DNA of 64,000 bases from positions 124,001-188,000 of the forward strand of contig NZ_QOVY01000002.1 of NCBI RefSeq assembly GCF_003932955.1, written 5' to 3'. Numbering within the stretch: position 1 is the stretch's first letter; every line of letters begins with the position of its first letter. The notes under the pieces were generated by a model. The model searched no databases, was not told the origin of the DNA, and saw only the letters and a list, made by a program, of their open reading frames with translations. The stretch comes from Chryseobacterium sp. SC28. GTDB lineage: Bacteria > Bacteroidota > Bacteroidia > Flavobacteriales > Weeksellaceae. Made by a program: the position numbers and the translations under genes. Shown here in pieces: positions 18,687 through 27,858 of this stretch.

Positions 18687-19892
18687 ATGAAAAATATATT
18701 GGGCGTAATAGCTTTTTTATTCCTGTCTTTATTCCCTGCACAGCAAAAGAGACAGGTGCGTGTTGCCACAGTGGGATTTCTGAATGTCGAAAATCTCTGG
18801 GATACCATCCGTTCTGCGGATTATATAGACGGAACCAAAGACATCAGCAATCCCGCCTTCCACAGAAGTGTGCCTCTGGATTCTGTAAAATATCTGGAAG
18901 TTACAGACCCCGACTATGCAGGTCCGTGGAACGACCAATCATTGAAGGGCAAAAAAGTCGTAAGAATACAAGGCGGATCCGAAGAATTCACGCCCAAAAG
19001 CAGTAAAAATTATACCTACGACATCTACAAACAGAAGCTGGTGAACGAGGCCAAAGTAATCTCAGAAATGGGAAGAGCTTACACCAATACGGCTCCCGTG
19101 GTTGTAGGATTGATAGAGGTAGAAAACCGCCAAGTGATAGAAGATCTCGTCAAAGAACCCGTGCTGGCAAAATACGATTATGGCATTGTTCATTTTAACT
19201 CCTACGATTACAGAGGGATAGACATCGGTTTTATTTATCAGAAAAGAAGATTCACACCATCCAAGTCGTGGAAGAAAGAGATTAAAGTTTACGGCGAAGA
19301 AGGCAGAAGAGATTATACGAGAGATATCGTTGTAATGATGGGCTTCCTCGACAACGAGAAGGTAGCATTCTTCCTCAATCACTGGCCATCCAGAAGAGGT
19401 GGAGAAGCAGTTTCACTTCCGAAACGCAACGCCGCTGCCGTGGTGCTGAAACAGCAAATGGACAGTGTGAGAGCGTTAGACCCTGCCACGAAATTAATCG
19501 CAATGGGAGATTTTAATGACGACCCTATCAGCTCAAGTCTCAAAAACTATCTCAAAGCGGTGGGCGATCCTAAAGATCTTTCGGAAAGCACGCCTTATCT
19601 CAACTTGATGTATCCTTTGTATAAAAAAGGCGTGGCGTCTTTAGCTTACCGGGATGCCCCCAATCTCTTCGATCAGATCATTGTTTCTGCCAATTTATAT
19701 TCACCAAATAAAGAAGTGAGAAAAGACTACACGGTATTCAAAGCGGAGATCTATGCGCCGGCCTATCTAATTACAAAAGAAGGGAGCTTCAAAGGTTATC
19801 CGTTCCGCTCTTGGGCGGGCGATACTTTTACCGGCGGATATTCCGACCACTTCCCGGCTTTTGTGGTACTGCAGAAAGATCCCACGCCATAG
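18687..19892 (+). CDS. Secreted endonuclease/exonuclease/phosphatase family protein
   Basis: A 401-residue enzyme with a Sec signal peptide (MKNILGVIAFLFLSLFPAQ). It has the EEP fold motifs in order: GFLNVENLWD (metal Asn), GLIEVENR (catalytic Glu), NHWPSRRGG, AMGDFNDDPISS (Asp/Asn pair) and YSDHFPAF (final Asp-His). These enzymes cleave phosphodiester or phosphomonoester bonds with Mg2+. Export plus divergent linkage to a TonB receptor suggests it digests extracellular DNA, RNA or a phospho-compound for uptake. A hairpin terminator follows. Confidence 0.88.
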   Translation: MKNILGVIAFLFLSLFPAQQKRQVRVATVGFLNVENLWDTIRSADYIDGTKDISNPAFHRSVPLDSVKYLEVTDPDYAGPWNDQSLKGKKVVRIQGGSEEFTPKSSKNYTYDIYKQKLVNEAKVISEMGRAYTNTAPVVVGLIEVENRQVIEDLVKEPVLAKYDYGIVHFNSYDYRGIDIGFIYQKRRFTPSKSWKKEIKVYGEEGRRDYTRDIVVMMGFLDNEKVAFFLNHWPSRRGGEAVSLPKRNAAAVVLKQQMDSVRALDPATKLIAMGDFNDDPISSSLKNYLKAVGDPKDLSESTPYLNLMYPLYKKGVASLAYRDAPNLFDQIIVSANLYSPNKEVRKDYTVFKAEIYAPAYLITKEGSFKGYPFRSWAGDTFTGGYSDHFPAFVVLQKDPTP

Positions 19893-19901
19893 CTTAAGAT
19901 G

Positions 19902-19948
19902 ATTCCAAAACAGATGAAAGCCGTTTTCTGTCTTTGGAATGATTTTTT
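19902..19948 (+). terminator. Intrinsic terminator of the EEP gene
   Basis: ATTCCAAAACAG (19902-19913) pairs with CTGTCTTTGGAAT (19928-19940, one bulged base), followed by six T residues. Confidence 0.75.
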
Positions 19949-19974
19949 GATAATTTAAAGGAAATATATCTGTC

Positions 19975-20400
19975 ATGAAAAATATAATTGGCTTAGCTCT
20001 GCTTTCTATTTTTATCTGGTCTTGTTCTGCCGGTAAAAAGCCACCTGCCGAAGATCAAAGCCCGGCTGTCGCAGTGCAAAAGAAAACCGATTCTGCAGAT
20101 GAATGGGAAATTACGGTGTTCGATGCAGGTTACGAAAACTTTGTGGCGACGAGAGCCTTACCCCGATCCATGTTTACAGAAAGCTACTTGAAATCCCGAA
20201 ATACCCTTCTGGTCAGCGAGTGGAATTCCAGATTCTACTCGGGTGTGAATCCTTCTTTTTACGAAGTCGCGATAGATTATGACCCGCAAGAAAATTACGG
20301 GTTCGAATTCGAGTACAGATTGTATCAATTCTTTGCCTATTGCAATTGGAAATACGGCGTCCGATTTTCAGGACTTAGAGTCTCGGATCGTGTTAAATAA
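19975..20400 (+). CDS. DUF6146 family lipoprotein
   Basis: A 141-residue lipoprotein with lipobox FIWSC (Cys17), a low-complexity linker (about 18-45) and a compact domain EWEITVFDAGYENFVATRALPRSMFTE...WNSRFYSGVNPSFYEVAIDYDPQENYGFEFEYRLYQFFAYCNWKYG. This fits the DUF6146 family of Flavobacteriia, of unknown function. The gene stands alone and converges on prfA. AAAGGAAA about 10 nt before the ATG is one of the few Shine-Dalgarno-like sequences in the window. Confidence 0.75.
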   Translation: MKNIIGLALLSIFIWSCSAGKKPPAEDQSPAVAVQKKTDSADEWEITVFDAGYENFVATRALPRSMFTESYLKSRNTLLVSEWNSRFYSGVNPSFYEVAIDYDPQENYGFEFEYRLYQFFAYCNWKYGVRFSGLRVSDRVK

Positions 20401-20472
20401 GAAAAAAGGCTGACACTAATCGTTGATTTCCCATATTAATTGTGGGATTTCCTTGTGCCTTATTTTTTTAGA

Positions 20473-21561
20473 TTAAGCGATTCCTTCTTCCTCGCCTTTC
20501 AGCTTCTCGGCATTTTCTGCCATGATGACGGCATCCATCATTTCCTGAATATCACCGTTCATATAAGCATCAAGATTATAAATAGACTTGTTGATGCGGT
20601 GATCCGTCACGCGCCCTTGCGGATAGTTGTAGGTCTTGATTTTTGCAGATCGGTCGCCGGTGGACACCATCGTTTTTCTCTGAGCAGCGATATCGCCAAG
20701 CACTTCCTGCAATTTGATGTCATACAACTTTGCCCGAAGCATTTCCATGGCCAGTTCCCGGTTGGCGAGCTGAGAGCGCGCCTGTTGGCAAACAACGACT
20801 AAGCCCGTGGGTTTGTGTGTTAATTGCACCTTGGTTTCCACTTTGTTGACGTTCTGCCCGCCGGCGCCTCCGGAGCGCGAAGTTTGCATCTCGATATCTG
20901 CCGGATTGATCTCCACATCCACTTCTTCGGCTTCCGGCAAGACCGCAATGGTTATGGCAGAGGTGTGTACACGACCCTGAGATTCGGTTTCCGGGACGCG
21001 TTGTACCCTGTGGACGCCTGATTCAAATTTCATAATGCCATAGACGCCTTCGCCCTGCACTTTCATAATCAATTCTTTGTAGCCTTTGGCAGCTTCGCTG
21101 GCGTCTGTGATCTCGTGTTTCCAGCCTTTCATTTTGAAATACATCGTGTACATCCGGTACATATCTTCCACAAAAATTGCCGCTTCGTCGCCTCCGGTTC
21201 CGGCGCGCATTTCCAAGATAATATTTTTGTCGTCCGCAGGATCTTTGGGGATCAGGAGAAACTTCAGTTGTTCTTCATATTCGGGTAGTTTTTCCATCGC
21301 CTCATACTTTTCTTGCTTTGCCATTTCTACAAATTCTCTGTCGCCGCCGTCCGCAATGATTTCGTCCGATTCTGCAATGGTATCGAGGGCGGCTTTATAT
21401 TCGTCAAAGACTTTTACGATCTTCCCCAGATCGCTGTATTCTTTGTTCAGCATCGAATATTTTTTTTGATCCGAGATCACATCGGGCTGGATGATGAGCT
21501 CCGCGACCTCATTATATCGTTGTTTTATAGCTTCCAGTTTGGGGATTAATGACTTAGACAT
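20473..21561 (-). CDS. prfA: Peptide chain release factor 1
   Basis: A 362-residue RF1. The catalytic GGQ is in [15 protein letters not shown] (about 228-242), and the N-terminal helical domain and C-terminal region [16 protein letters not shown] are standard. RF1 reads UAA and UAG and releases the peptide at the ribosome. Its presence means UAG works as a normal stop here, which is relevant to the amber codons found in two nearby broken genes. A TATCTTTG box on the minus strand (21579-21586) lies 17 nt before the ATG. Confidence 0.95.
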   Translation of the reverse strand: MSKSLIPKLEAIKQRYNEVAELIIQPDVISDQKKYSMLNKEYSDLGKIVKVFDEYKAALDTIAESDEIIADGGDREFVEMAKQEKYEAMEKLPEYEEQLKFLLIPKDPADDKNIILEMRAGTGGDEAAIFVEDMYRMYTMYFKMKGWKHEITDASEAAKGYKELIMKVQGEGVYGIMKFESGVHRVQRVPETESQGRVHTSAITIAVLPEAEEVDVEINPADIEMQTSRSGGAGGQNVNKVETKVQLTHKPTGLVVVCQQARSQLANRELAMEMLRAKLYDIKLQEVLGDIAAQRKTMVSTGDRSAKIKTYNYPQGRVTDHRINKSIYNLDAYMNGDIQEMMDAVIMAENAEKLKGEEEGIA

Positions 21562-21578
21562 ATTAAATTTTTAGGGTG

Positions 21579-21586
21579 CAAAGATA
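21579..21586 (-). promoter_or_regulatory. TAnnTTTG -7 box of prfA
   Basis: TATCTTTG on the minus strand, 17 nt before the prfA start. No well-spaced -33 TTG was found. Confidence 0.45.
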
Positions 21587-21731
21587 TGGAAATAAGAAAC
21601 AAGAAGAAAACGCCAAGAATTAAGTCTGAAGGGTTCAAGAGAACTAAAAAATCCACTCTTATTAAAGAATGGATTTGAATATATGTTGTTTCGCTTCGAG
21701 TGCAATCTCTCACGAAAAGAAAATTGCCAAC

Positions 21732-22007
21732 TTAATGGTGATGCCCGGTGCCGGCGCTTTGTTCGCCTGCGGGTTTTTGATAAATTACTTCTACGCCTTC
21801 CTGCTCATAAAGCTTTTTGTATCGCACCTGCTCGGGATCGAAGTTTTTGTTGATCTTTCCGTAATATTCTGCCAAGCCTTCGGTGAGCCAAAGCGGAACG
21901 ATGAAACCGAAAAACATCAAAATACACCAAAATCCGCACAAAAGCATTGCGAAAAAGTACAAAGTCCAAAGAAATTGGTAAACCGGCCAAAAAGCAGATA
22001 ACATCAT
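21732..22007 (-). CDS. Small two-helix membrane protein, function unknown
   Basis: A 91-residue protein starting MMLSAFWPVYQFLW, with one long hydrophobic region or two closely packed helices (about 5-45), followed by a charged segment (TEGLAEYYGKINKNFDPEQVRYKKLYEQEGVEVIY) and a His-rich end (GTGHHH). I do not recognise the family. The open frame reaches 22028, but two adjacent ATGs at 22007 and 22004 begin directly before the hydrophobic part. Divergent from fumC; palindromic repeat copy 2 lies in the gap. Confidence 0.6.
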   Translation of the reverse strand: MMLSAFWPVYQFLWTLYFFAMLLCGFWCILMFFGFIVPLWLTEGLAEYYGKINKNFDPEQVRYKKLYEQEGVEVIYQKPAGEQSAGTGHHH

Positions 22008-22168
22008 ATCGCTATATATTTTTAGCAAAAATAAATGATTTTATTAGATCTGACAAAATTTAGGACTTGATTTTTTTCATTTTGCCACACTTTTAGTTTT
22101 TAGTAAATTCGTAAGGTTGTAAAATCAGCTGAAATGAAGTTGGAAAATGCCGGATAAGAATAACAAAA

Positions 22169-22262
22169 CCCATAGCCCCGATTGCAGTGGAAATCCTTTT
22201 TTTCGGCGGCGGCAAGGCTGAGGAAAAAAAAGATTGCAACGGAAAGCGGGAAATAGCTCCTA
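22169..22262 (+). repeat. Imperfect palindromic repeat, copy 2 (candidate structured RNA)
   Basis: Outer helix AGC+CCCG (22174-22180) with CGGG (22247-22250) and AGCT (22255-22258); left loop strand ATTGCAGTGGAAATC (22181-22195); inner helix CTTTTTTTC with GAAAAAAAAG (22223-22232); right loop strand ATTGCAACGGAAAG (22233-22246). It lies between the 91-residue membrane protein gene and fumC, in a 327 nt divergent gap that otherwise shows nothing I can name. Confidence 0.75.
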
Positions 22263-22334
22263 ATAAAAAGAATCAAAACGGATGGCTGAGCGGAATCGAA
22301 TATTTTCTATGATCAATAATAAATCTAAATTATA

Positions 22335-23729
22335 ATGAATTTCAGAATCGAAAAAGACACGATGGGCGAGGTGCAGGTACCCGCAGACAAGTTTTGGGGC
22401 GCTCAGACCGAGCGGTCCCGCAACAATTTCAAAATCGGGCCGGCAGCAAGTATGCCCCGCGAGATCATCGATGCATTTGCTTACCTGAAAAAAGCCGCCG
22501 CTTATACCAATGCAGAGTTGGGCGTGCTTTCTGAAGAAAAAAGAGACCTGATTGCCAAGGTTTGTGACGAAATCTTGGAAGGTAAATTGTATGATCAATT
22601 TCCTTTGGTGATCTGGCAGACAGGCTCGGGAACACAATCTAATATGAACGTGAACGAAGTGATTGCCAACCGATCGCACGTTCTCAACGGTGGAACTCTC
22701 GGTGACAAACCGTTTATCCACCCGAATGACGACGTCAATAAATCTCAGTCTTCCAACGATACCTATCCAACGGCTATGCACATCGCAGCGTACACCAAAG
22801 TCGTGAAAGAAACTTTGCCGGCTTTGGATAAACTGAGACAGACGCTGGACGAAAAAGCCAAACAATTCCGCAATATCGTGAAAATCGGGAGAACGCACCT
22901 GATGGATGCCACGCCTTTGACTTTGGGGCAGGAATTCTCGGGCTATGTGGCACAATTGGATTATGCGAAAAAAGCAATCACGCATACTTTGGAGCATTTG
23001 AAGGAGTTGGCGCTTGGCGGAACTGCCGTCGGAACCGGACTTAATACGCCGAAAGGTTATGATGTTTTGGTGGCTAAATATATTGCAGAATTTACAGGAC
23101 TTCCTTTTGTGACGGCACCCAATAAATTCGAGGCTTTGGCAGCGCACGACGGTATTGTGGAATCTCACGGTGCTTTGAAACAATTGGCGGTTTCTCTTTT
23201 CAAAATTGCCCAGGACATTCGCTTGTTGGCTTCCGGGCCAAGATCTGGCATTGGGGAAATTCACATTCCGGAGAACGAGCCGGGATCTTCCATTATGCCG
23301 GGAAAAGTAAATCCGACTCAGAATGAGGCTTTGACAATGGTCTGCGCGCAAGTTCTTGGCAACGATACCACGATTTCTTTCGCAGGAACGCAGGGAAATT
23401 ACGAACTGAATGTTTTCAAACCGGTGATGGCTTATAATTTCTTGCAATCGGCACAATTATTAGCCGATGCGATGATTTCCTTTAATGACCATTGCGCCGT
23501 CGGAATCGAGCCAAATGAAAAGAGAATCAAAGAATTGGTGGACAAATCGCTGATGCTGGTGACAGCGCTTAACACGCACATCGGCTACGAAAACGCTGCA
23601 AAAATTGCGAAAACAGCTCATAAAAACGGAACAACTCTGAAAGAAGAAGCCGTCAACCTCGGACTTCTGACAGCAGAGCAATTTGACGAATGGGTGAAGC
23701 CGGAAGATATGGTCGGGAGCTTGAAGTAG
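22335..23729 (+). CDS. fumC: Fumarate hydratase, class II
   Basis: A 464-residue iron-independent fumarase of the aspartase/fumarase superfamily, interconverting fumarate and malate in the TCA cycle. The family signature [15 protein letters not shown] (about residues 318-332) holds the catalytic serine loop; [30 protein letters not shown] and [19 protein letters not shown] are the other active-site regions. Full length and intact. A hairpin terminator follows about 70 nt after the stop. Confidence 0.96.
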   Translation: MNFRIEKDTMGEVQVPADKFWGAQTERSRNNFKIGPAASMPREIIDAFAYLKKAAAYTNAELGVLSEEKRDLIAKVCDEILEGKLYDQFPLVIWQTGSGTQSNMNVNEVIANRSHVLNGGTLGDKPFIHPNDDVNKSQSSNDTYPTAMHIAAYTKVVKETLPALDKLRQTLDEKAKQFRNIVKIGRTHLMDATPLTLGQEFSGYVAQLDYAKKAITHTLEHLKELALGGTAVGTGLNTPKGYDVLVAKYIAEFTGLPFVTAPNKFEALAAHDGIVESHGALKQLAVSLFKIAQDIRLLASGPRSGIGEIHIPENEPGSSIMPGKVNPTQNEALTMVCAQVLGNDTTISFAGTQGNYELNVFKPVMAYNFLQSAQLLADAMISFNDHCAVGIEPNEKRIKELVDKSLMLVTALNTHIGYENAAKIAKTAHKNGTTLKEEAVNLGLLTAEQFDEWVKPEDMVGSLK

Positions 23730-23796
23730 TTTCAAATGAATCTAAGATAAAAAGATCTGACTTTGTGTAGTTCGATCGATAGAAAATGTTTATGGT

Positions 23797-23818
23797 AACG
23801 GGCTTTAGCCCGTTTTTT
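23797..23818 (+). terminator. Intrinsic terminator of fumC
   Basis: AACGGGC, loop TTTA, GCCCGTT, then T residues. The rest of the gap up to dnaB (23819-24088) is AT-rich and shows no feature I can support. Confidence 0.85.
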
Positions 23819-24088
23819 ATGAATTAAAAAGAGGTTTTGAGCCAAATAAAATCCAAATTCACAAGGATTTTTGGAATTTTATCTTTTAGTTTAAGAGTTA
23901 TTTGGTGTTTTTTCGATAAAAAATAGTTACATTTAGATAGCGATTTGCATGTGCGATTCTCATTTACTGGAAATCTCATAAAAAAATCATATTTATTTAC
24001 TAACAACGAAACGCTTTTGAATAAAGGCTTTTTAAGAATTGTTAATAATTTTGTTAGCATCTTGATTCTTTCAAAATTCTAAAAAAAC

Positions 24089-24096
24089 TATCTTTG
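24089..24096 (+). promoter_or_regulatory. TAnnTTTG -7 box abutting the dnaB start codon
   Basis: TATCTTTG ends 4 nt before ATG 24101. A TTG at 24062-24064 is 24 nt upstream, slightly long for a -33 element. Initiation would be at or next to the A of the start codon, suggesting leaderless translation. Confidence 0.5.
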
Positions 24097-24100
24097 TACA

Positions 24101-25678
24101 ATGGCACAGAAGGATACATTATCGTCTTTGATTCACGGTAATTTTGCAAAGGAACTCTCCATTTCGGATGGCAAAATGCCGCCCAATGCATTGGATTTCG
24201 AAAAATTAGTGATAGGTACTTTTTTGATTGACAGAAAAGGGCTCGATTATTCTATCGATCTCTTGACGCCCGAAGTCTTCTACGATCCAAGACATCAAAC
24301 CATCTTTGCGGCCATCCTGAAATTGTACGAAAATAATTCGCCGATTGACCTGATGACCGTTATCCAGGAACTGAAAAGAACCGAAAAATTGGGTCTCGCA
24401 GGCGGCGATCACTACATTATCGATCTTACAATGGGCGTGAGCTCGTCGGCTCATATAGAATATCACGTGCGGGTGATCTTGGAAAAATTTATTCTGAGAT
24501 CCTTAATCAATGTTTCCGCCAACGTGATAGACAATTCTTACAAAGAAACAACCGATGTTTTCGAATTGCTGGACAAAGCCGAGCAATCCTTCTTCGAAAT
24601 CACCAACGGCACCATTAAAAAAGGCTTCGATACTGCCAACACTTTGGTAAAAGACGCCATCGATAAAATCAAATCCTTAAAAGACAAAGAAGGTTTGTCC
24701 GGCATCCCATCCGGATTCTCAGCTTTGGACAGGGAAACCGGCGGCTGGCAAAACTCCGACCTCATCATCATTGCCGCTCGGCCGGCGATGGGCAAAACGG
24801 CTTTTCTGCTGTCGATGGCTCGAAACATCAGCGTAGACCAGCAAATTCCGTTGGCATTGTTTTCTCTGGAAATGGCCTCTGTGCAGCTGATTACCAGAAT
24901 GATCTCCTCGGAAACGGGGATTTCGTCCGAGAAACTGCGAAAAGGACAAATGTCGGACGAAGAATGGCAACGGCTTTTCACGAATGTTTCCGCCTTAGAA
25001 AATGCGCCGCTTTATATCGACGAAACGCCCGCGCTTTCTATTTTTGATTTCCGTGCCAAATGCCGAAGGCTGGTCATGCAGCACGGCGTAAAGATTATTA
25101 TGGTCGATTATCTCCAGCTGATGACCGCAAACGCCGGAAAAGGCGCCGGAAATCGCGAACAAGAAATCGCAATGATTTCCCGATCCTTAAAAGCCATTGC
25201 AAAAGAACTAAACGTGCCGGTGGTCGCACTTTCTCAACTTTCCAGAAGTGTAGAGGCGCGTCCCGGAAAAAGACCGCTGCTCTCCGACCTGCGAGAATCG
25301 GGCGCTATCGAGCAGGATGCAGATATTGTTTCCTTCATTTTCCGACCGGAATATTATAAGATTCCTTATTGGGAGAATGACGATGAGAACGTAAAATCCA
25401 GCACAGAAAACCAAGCGGAAATCATCATCGCAAAACACAGGAACGGCGCAACGGCCGACGTGCGGCTGGCATTTCACAAAAATATCGGTAAATTTGCCGA
25501 CCTCGGAAGCAGTTACGAGTATATCCCTTCCAACTTCGGACAGAAGGATGAGCCGTCCGGATTCGACAGAATTACCATTACGAGCGACCCGCATACAGCA
25601 TTCGGGCTTCCGAATGAAAACAATCAAGTCTCGGGTTCTGCGATGAATGACGACGACGATGATGACTTTCCTTACTAA
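24101..25678 (+). CDS. dnaB: Replicative DNA helicase DnaB
   Basis: A 525-residue hexameric RecA-fold helicase that unwinds DNA at the fork. The N-terminal collar domain (about 25-130, PPNALDFEKLVIGTFLID) is followed by the linker helix and the RecA core with Walker A ARPAMGKTAF (about 226-235), LALFSLEM, the Walker B region KIIMVDYLQLM and the arginine-finger segment LRESGAIEQDADIV. The acidic tail (NDDDDDDFPY) is typical of Flavobacteriia. No intein or insertion is present. Confidence 0.96.
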   Translation: MAQKDTLSSLIHGNFAKELSISDGKMPPNALDFEKLVIGTFLIDRKGLDYSIDLLTPEVFYDPRHQTIFAAILKLYENNSPIDLMTVIQELKRTEKLGLAGGDHYIIDLTMGVSSSAHIEYHVRVILEKFILRSLINVSANVIDNSYKETTDVFELLDKAEQSFFEITNGTIKKGFDTANTLVKDAIDKIKSLKDKEGLSGIPSGFSALDRETGGWQNSDLIIIAARPAMGKTAFLLSMARNISVDQQIPLALFSLEMASVQLITRMISSETGISSEKLRKGQMSDEEWQRLFTNVSALENAPLYIDETPALSIFDFRAKCRRLVMQHGVKIIMVDYLQLMTANAGKGAGNREQEIAMISRSLKAIAKELNVPVVALSQLSRSVEARPGKRPLLSDLRESGAIEQDADIVSFIFRPEYYKIPYWENDDENVKSSTENQAEIIIAKHRNGATADVRLAFHKNIGKFADLGSSYEYIPSNFGQKDEPSGFDRITITSDPHTAFGLPNENNQVSGSAMNDDDDDDFPY

Positions 25679-25764
25679 GCGATTGGAAGATCTTATATTA
25701 ACAACATTTTACTTCAAAGCATAGTTTGAAATCTGAAATTTCCACTATCTAAAATCCTCTTAGA

Positions 25765-26250
25765 TTGAGTTTAAGAATCGAAATCTATACAGACGGTGCC
25801 TGCAGCGGAAATCCCGGGCCGGGCGGATACGGAATCCTGATGCGCGTTCCGGAAAAAAATTATCAAAAGACTTTTGCACAAGGCTTCCGAAAAACCACCA
25901 ACAATCGGATGGAGCTGATGGCTGTAACGGCTGCTCTTTCGAAATTAAAAAGCGCAGACAATGACGTCCACATCTTCACCGACAGCAAATATGTTGCAGA
26001 CGCCATCAACCAGAATTGGATCTTCGGATGGATCAAACGCGGGTGGAAGAACGTAAAAAACCCGGATCTTTGGAGAGAATTTTACAAATTATACCAGATT
26101 CACAATCCTCATTTCCATTGGATCAAAGGCCACGACGGTCATCCCGAAAATGAAATTTGCGATCAATTGGCTGTGGCGGCTTCCAAGTCAGGAGATTTGG
26201 CGATTGATACCTATTTTGAGAATCAAAATGATGGAGGCTTGTTCGATTAA
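25765..26250 (+). CDS. rnhA: Ribonuclease HI
   Basis: A 161-residue enzyme that degrades the RNA strand of RNA:DNA hybrids. The four catalytic acids are in IYTDGACSGNPGPGG, NNRMELMAV, FTDSKYV and ENEICDQLA; GWKNVKNPDLW is the substrate-handle region. No ATG precedes the first motif, so the start is TTG at 25765 (MSLRIEIYTDG). The last 4 nt overlap the end of the convergent comM gene. A second, unrelated RNase H (rnhB) lies at 37 kb. Confidence 0.93.
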   Translation: MSLRIEIYTDGACSGNPGPGGYGILMRVPEKNYQKTFAQGFRKTTNNRMELMAVTAALSKLKSADNDVHIFTDSKYVADAINQNWIFGWIKRGWKNVKNPDLWREFYKLYQIHNPHFHWIKGHDGHPENEICDQLAVAASKSGDLAIDTYFENQNDGGLFD

Positions 26251-27779
26251 ACATTCCAAAAATCCCGATCCAAACTTCGGTATTGGATGGCTTCCGAAAT
26301 ATGTTCGGCTCGGATATTTTCAGAATTTTCAAGATCGGCGATGGTTCTTGCGACTTTTAGAATTCTGCTGTAGGCTCTTGCAGAAAGATTAAGTTTCTGC
26401 ATTGCGGTTTTTATCAACAGTTGAGAATACTCGTCTAAAACACAATATTTTTCCATTTCCTTGGATCCCATCTGCGCGTTGTAGCTGATGTCGGAGTCCT
26501 TGTATCGCTCATTTTGGATGTCTCTTGCCTTGTTGACACGTGCTCTGATGCTGGCGCTGCTTTCGCCCTTTTTCTTTTCCGCCAGCTGATCATATTCCAC
26601 CTTCGAAACTTCTATATGAATATCAATTCTGTCCAAAAGTGGTCCGGAAAGTTTGTTCATATATCGTTGCATTTCCATTGTAGACGAGGTATTATTAGGG
26701 TCGTCGGGGAAATAGCCGCTCGGACTTGGGTTCATACTGGCGACGAGCATAAAACTCGCCGGATACTCGATGGTAAATTTGGCTCGGGAAATAGTCACCA
26801 CCCGATCTTCCAGCGGCTGTCTCATCACTTCCAAAACCGTTCTTTTGAATTCGGGCATCTCATCCAAAAAAAGCACGCCATTGTGAGCCAAAGAAATCTC
26901 GCCTGGTTGCGGATAACTACCTCCGCCGACCAATGCGACGTCGGAAATGGTATGGTGAGGCGCCCGAAACGGCCGGATGGTTATCAAAGAATTCTCGGCA
27001 CCCATCTTGCCCGCGACGGAATGAATCTTAGTGGTTTCCAAAGATTCTTTGAGGCTCAGAGTAGGTAAAATGCTCGGCAGCCGCTTGGCAATCATTGTTT
27101 TTCCGCTACCGGGCGAGCCGATGAGAATGATGTTGTGACCGCCTGCCGCCGCTACTTCCATCGCGCGCTTAGCCGCTTCCTGCCCTTTGACCTCATCAAA
27201 GTCGAAAGGAAAATGATCTACTTTGTCCTGAAACTCCTTTCTGGTGTCGATTTCGAATTTTTCCAAAGGCGCATCTTCATTAAAGAAATTAATGATTTCC
27301 GTGATATTATCGATGCCGTACACGTCGAGCTGATTGACGATGGCGGCTTCTCTCGCGTTTTTTTTTGGCAGGATGATGCCTTTGAAGCCTTCCTCTCTGG
27401 CCTTTATCGCAATGGGCAAAACGCCGCGGATGGGTTGCAGACTGCCGTCCAGAGAGAGTTCGCCCATAATGATGTACTCGCCGAGCGTTTCATATTTGAT
27501 CAGATCGGAGGCGGCCAAAATTCCCAAAGCAATGCTGAGATCGTAAGCAGAACCTTCTTTCCGAAGGTCGGCCGGTGCCATATTGATGGTAATTTTCTTG
27601 CCGGGAATTTTGAATCCGGAATTCTTGAGCGCAGCCGAAATACGATAGCTGCTTTCCTTGATGGCATTATCCGGAAGCCCCACCAAATGGTAGCCAACGC
27701 CTTGATCTACATTGACTTCTATGGTAATTATCTGTGCAGAAACGCCGTGGATGGCTGCACCATAAATTTTGACAAGCAT
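26247..27779 (-). CDS. comM: YifB/ComM family Mg-chelatase-like AAA+ ATPase
   Basis: A 510-residue protein with an N-terminal Lon-protease-like fold (about 1-170, VGLPDNAIKESSYRI, KKITINMAPADLRKEG), a central AAA+ module with Walker A GSPGSGKTMIAK (about 221-232) and VLFLDEMPEFKR, and a C-terminal Mg-chelatase domain (LNLSARAYSRILKVARTIADL). ComM acts as a hexameric branch-migration helicase in natural transformation of some bacteria; here the role is inferred by family. A well-formed promoter precedes it on the minus strand. Confidence 0.92.
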   Translation of the reverse strand: MLVKIYGAAIHGVSAQIITIEVNVDQGVGYHLVGLPDNAIKESSYRISAALKNSGFKIPGKKITINMAPADLRKEGSAYDLSIALGILAASDLIKYETLGEYIIMGELSLDGSLQPIRGVLPIAIKAREEGFKGIILPKKNAREAAIVNQLDVYGIDNITEIINFFNEDAPLEKFEIDTRKEFQDKVDHFPFDFDEVKGQEAAKRAMEVAAAGGHNIILIGSPGSGKTMIAKRLPSILPTLSLKESLETTKIHSVAGKMGAENSLITIRPFRAPHHTISDVALVGGGSYPQPGEISLAHNGVLFLDEMPEFKRTVLEVMRQPLEDRVVTISRAKFTIEYPASFMLVASMNPSPSGYFPDDPNNTSSTMEMQRYMNKLSGPLLDRIDIHIEVSKVEYDQLAEKKKGESSASIRARVNKARDIQNERYKDSDISYNAQMGSKEMEKYCVLDEYSQLLIKTAMQKLNLSARAYSRILKVARTIADLENSENIRAEHISEAIQYRSLDRDFWNV

Positions 27780-27795
27780 CTGCGTGTAGTTTTAA

Positions 27796-27827
27796 CAAAA
27801 ATAAAAAAACTAAACGATGAAACCAAA
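27796..27827 (-). promoter_or_regulatory. Bacteroidota promoter of comM
   Basis: On the minus strand TTTG (27827-27824), 20 nt spacer, TATTTTTG (27803-27796). The box ends 16 nt before the ATG at 27779. Confidence 0.65.
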
Positions 27828-27858
27828 GCGTTAAATGTTTTTTGAAAAATAAGTACGA

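Noticed and set aside
20401-20472. Possible terminator hairpin between DUF6146 and prfA
   Set aside because: The CCCA/TGGG pairing is short, far from a T-run, and the outer AAGGC/GCCTT pairing spans too long a loop to be convincing.
22260-23456. 398-residue open frame on the minus strand across fumC
   Set aside because: It is antisense to an intact, highly conserved fumarase; the translation is rich in Cys/His/Phe/Arg without family-like patterns, as expected of a shadow frame.
23824-24060. 78-residue open frame on the minus strand between fumC and dnaB
   Set aside because: Low-complexity Lys/Leu/Phe/Asn sequence from AT-rich DNA, no recognisable domain, no promoter, and it lies in a typical intergenic stretch.
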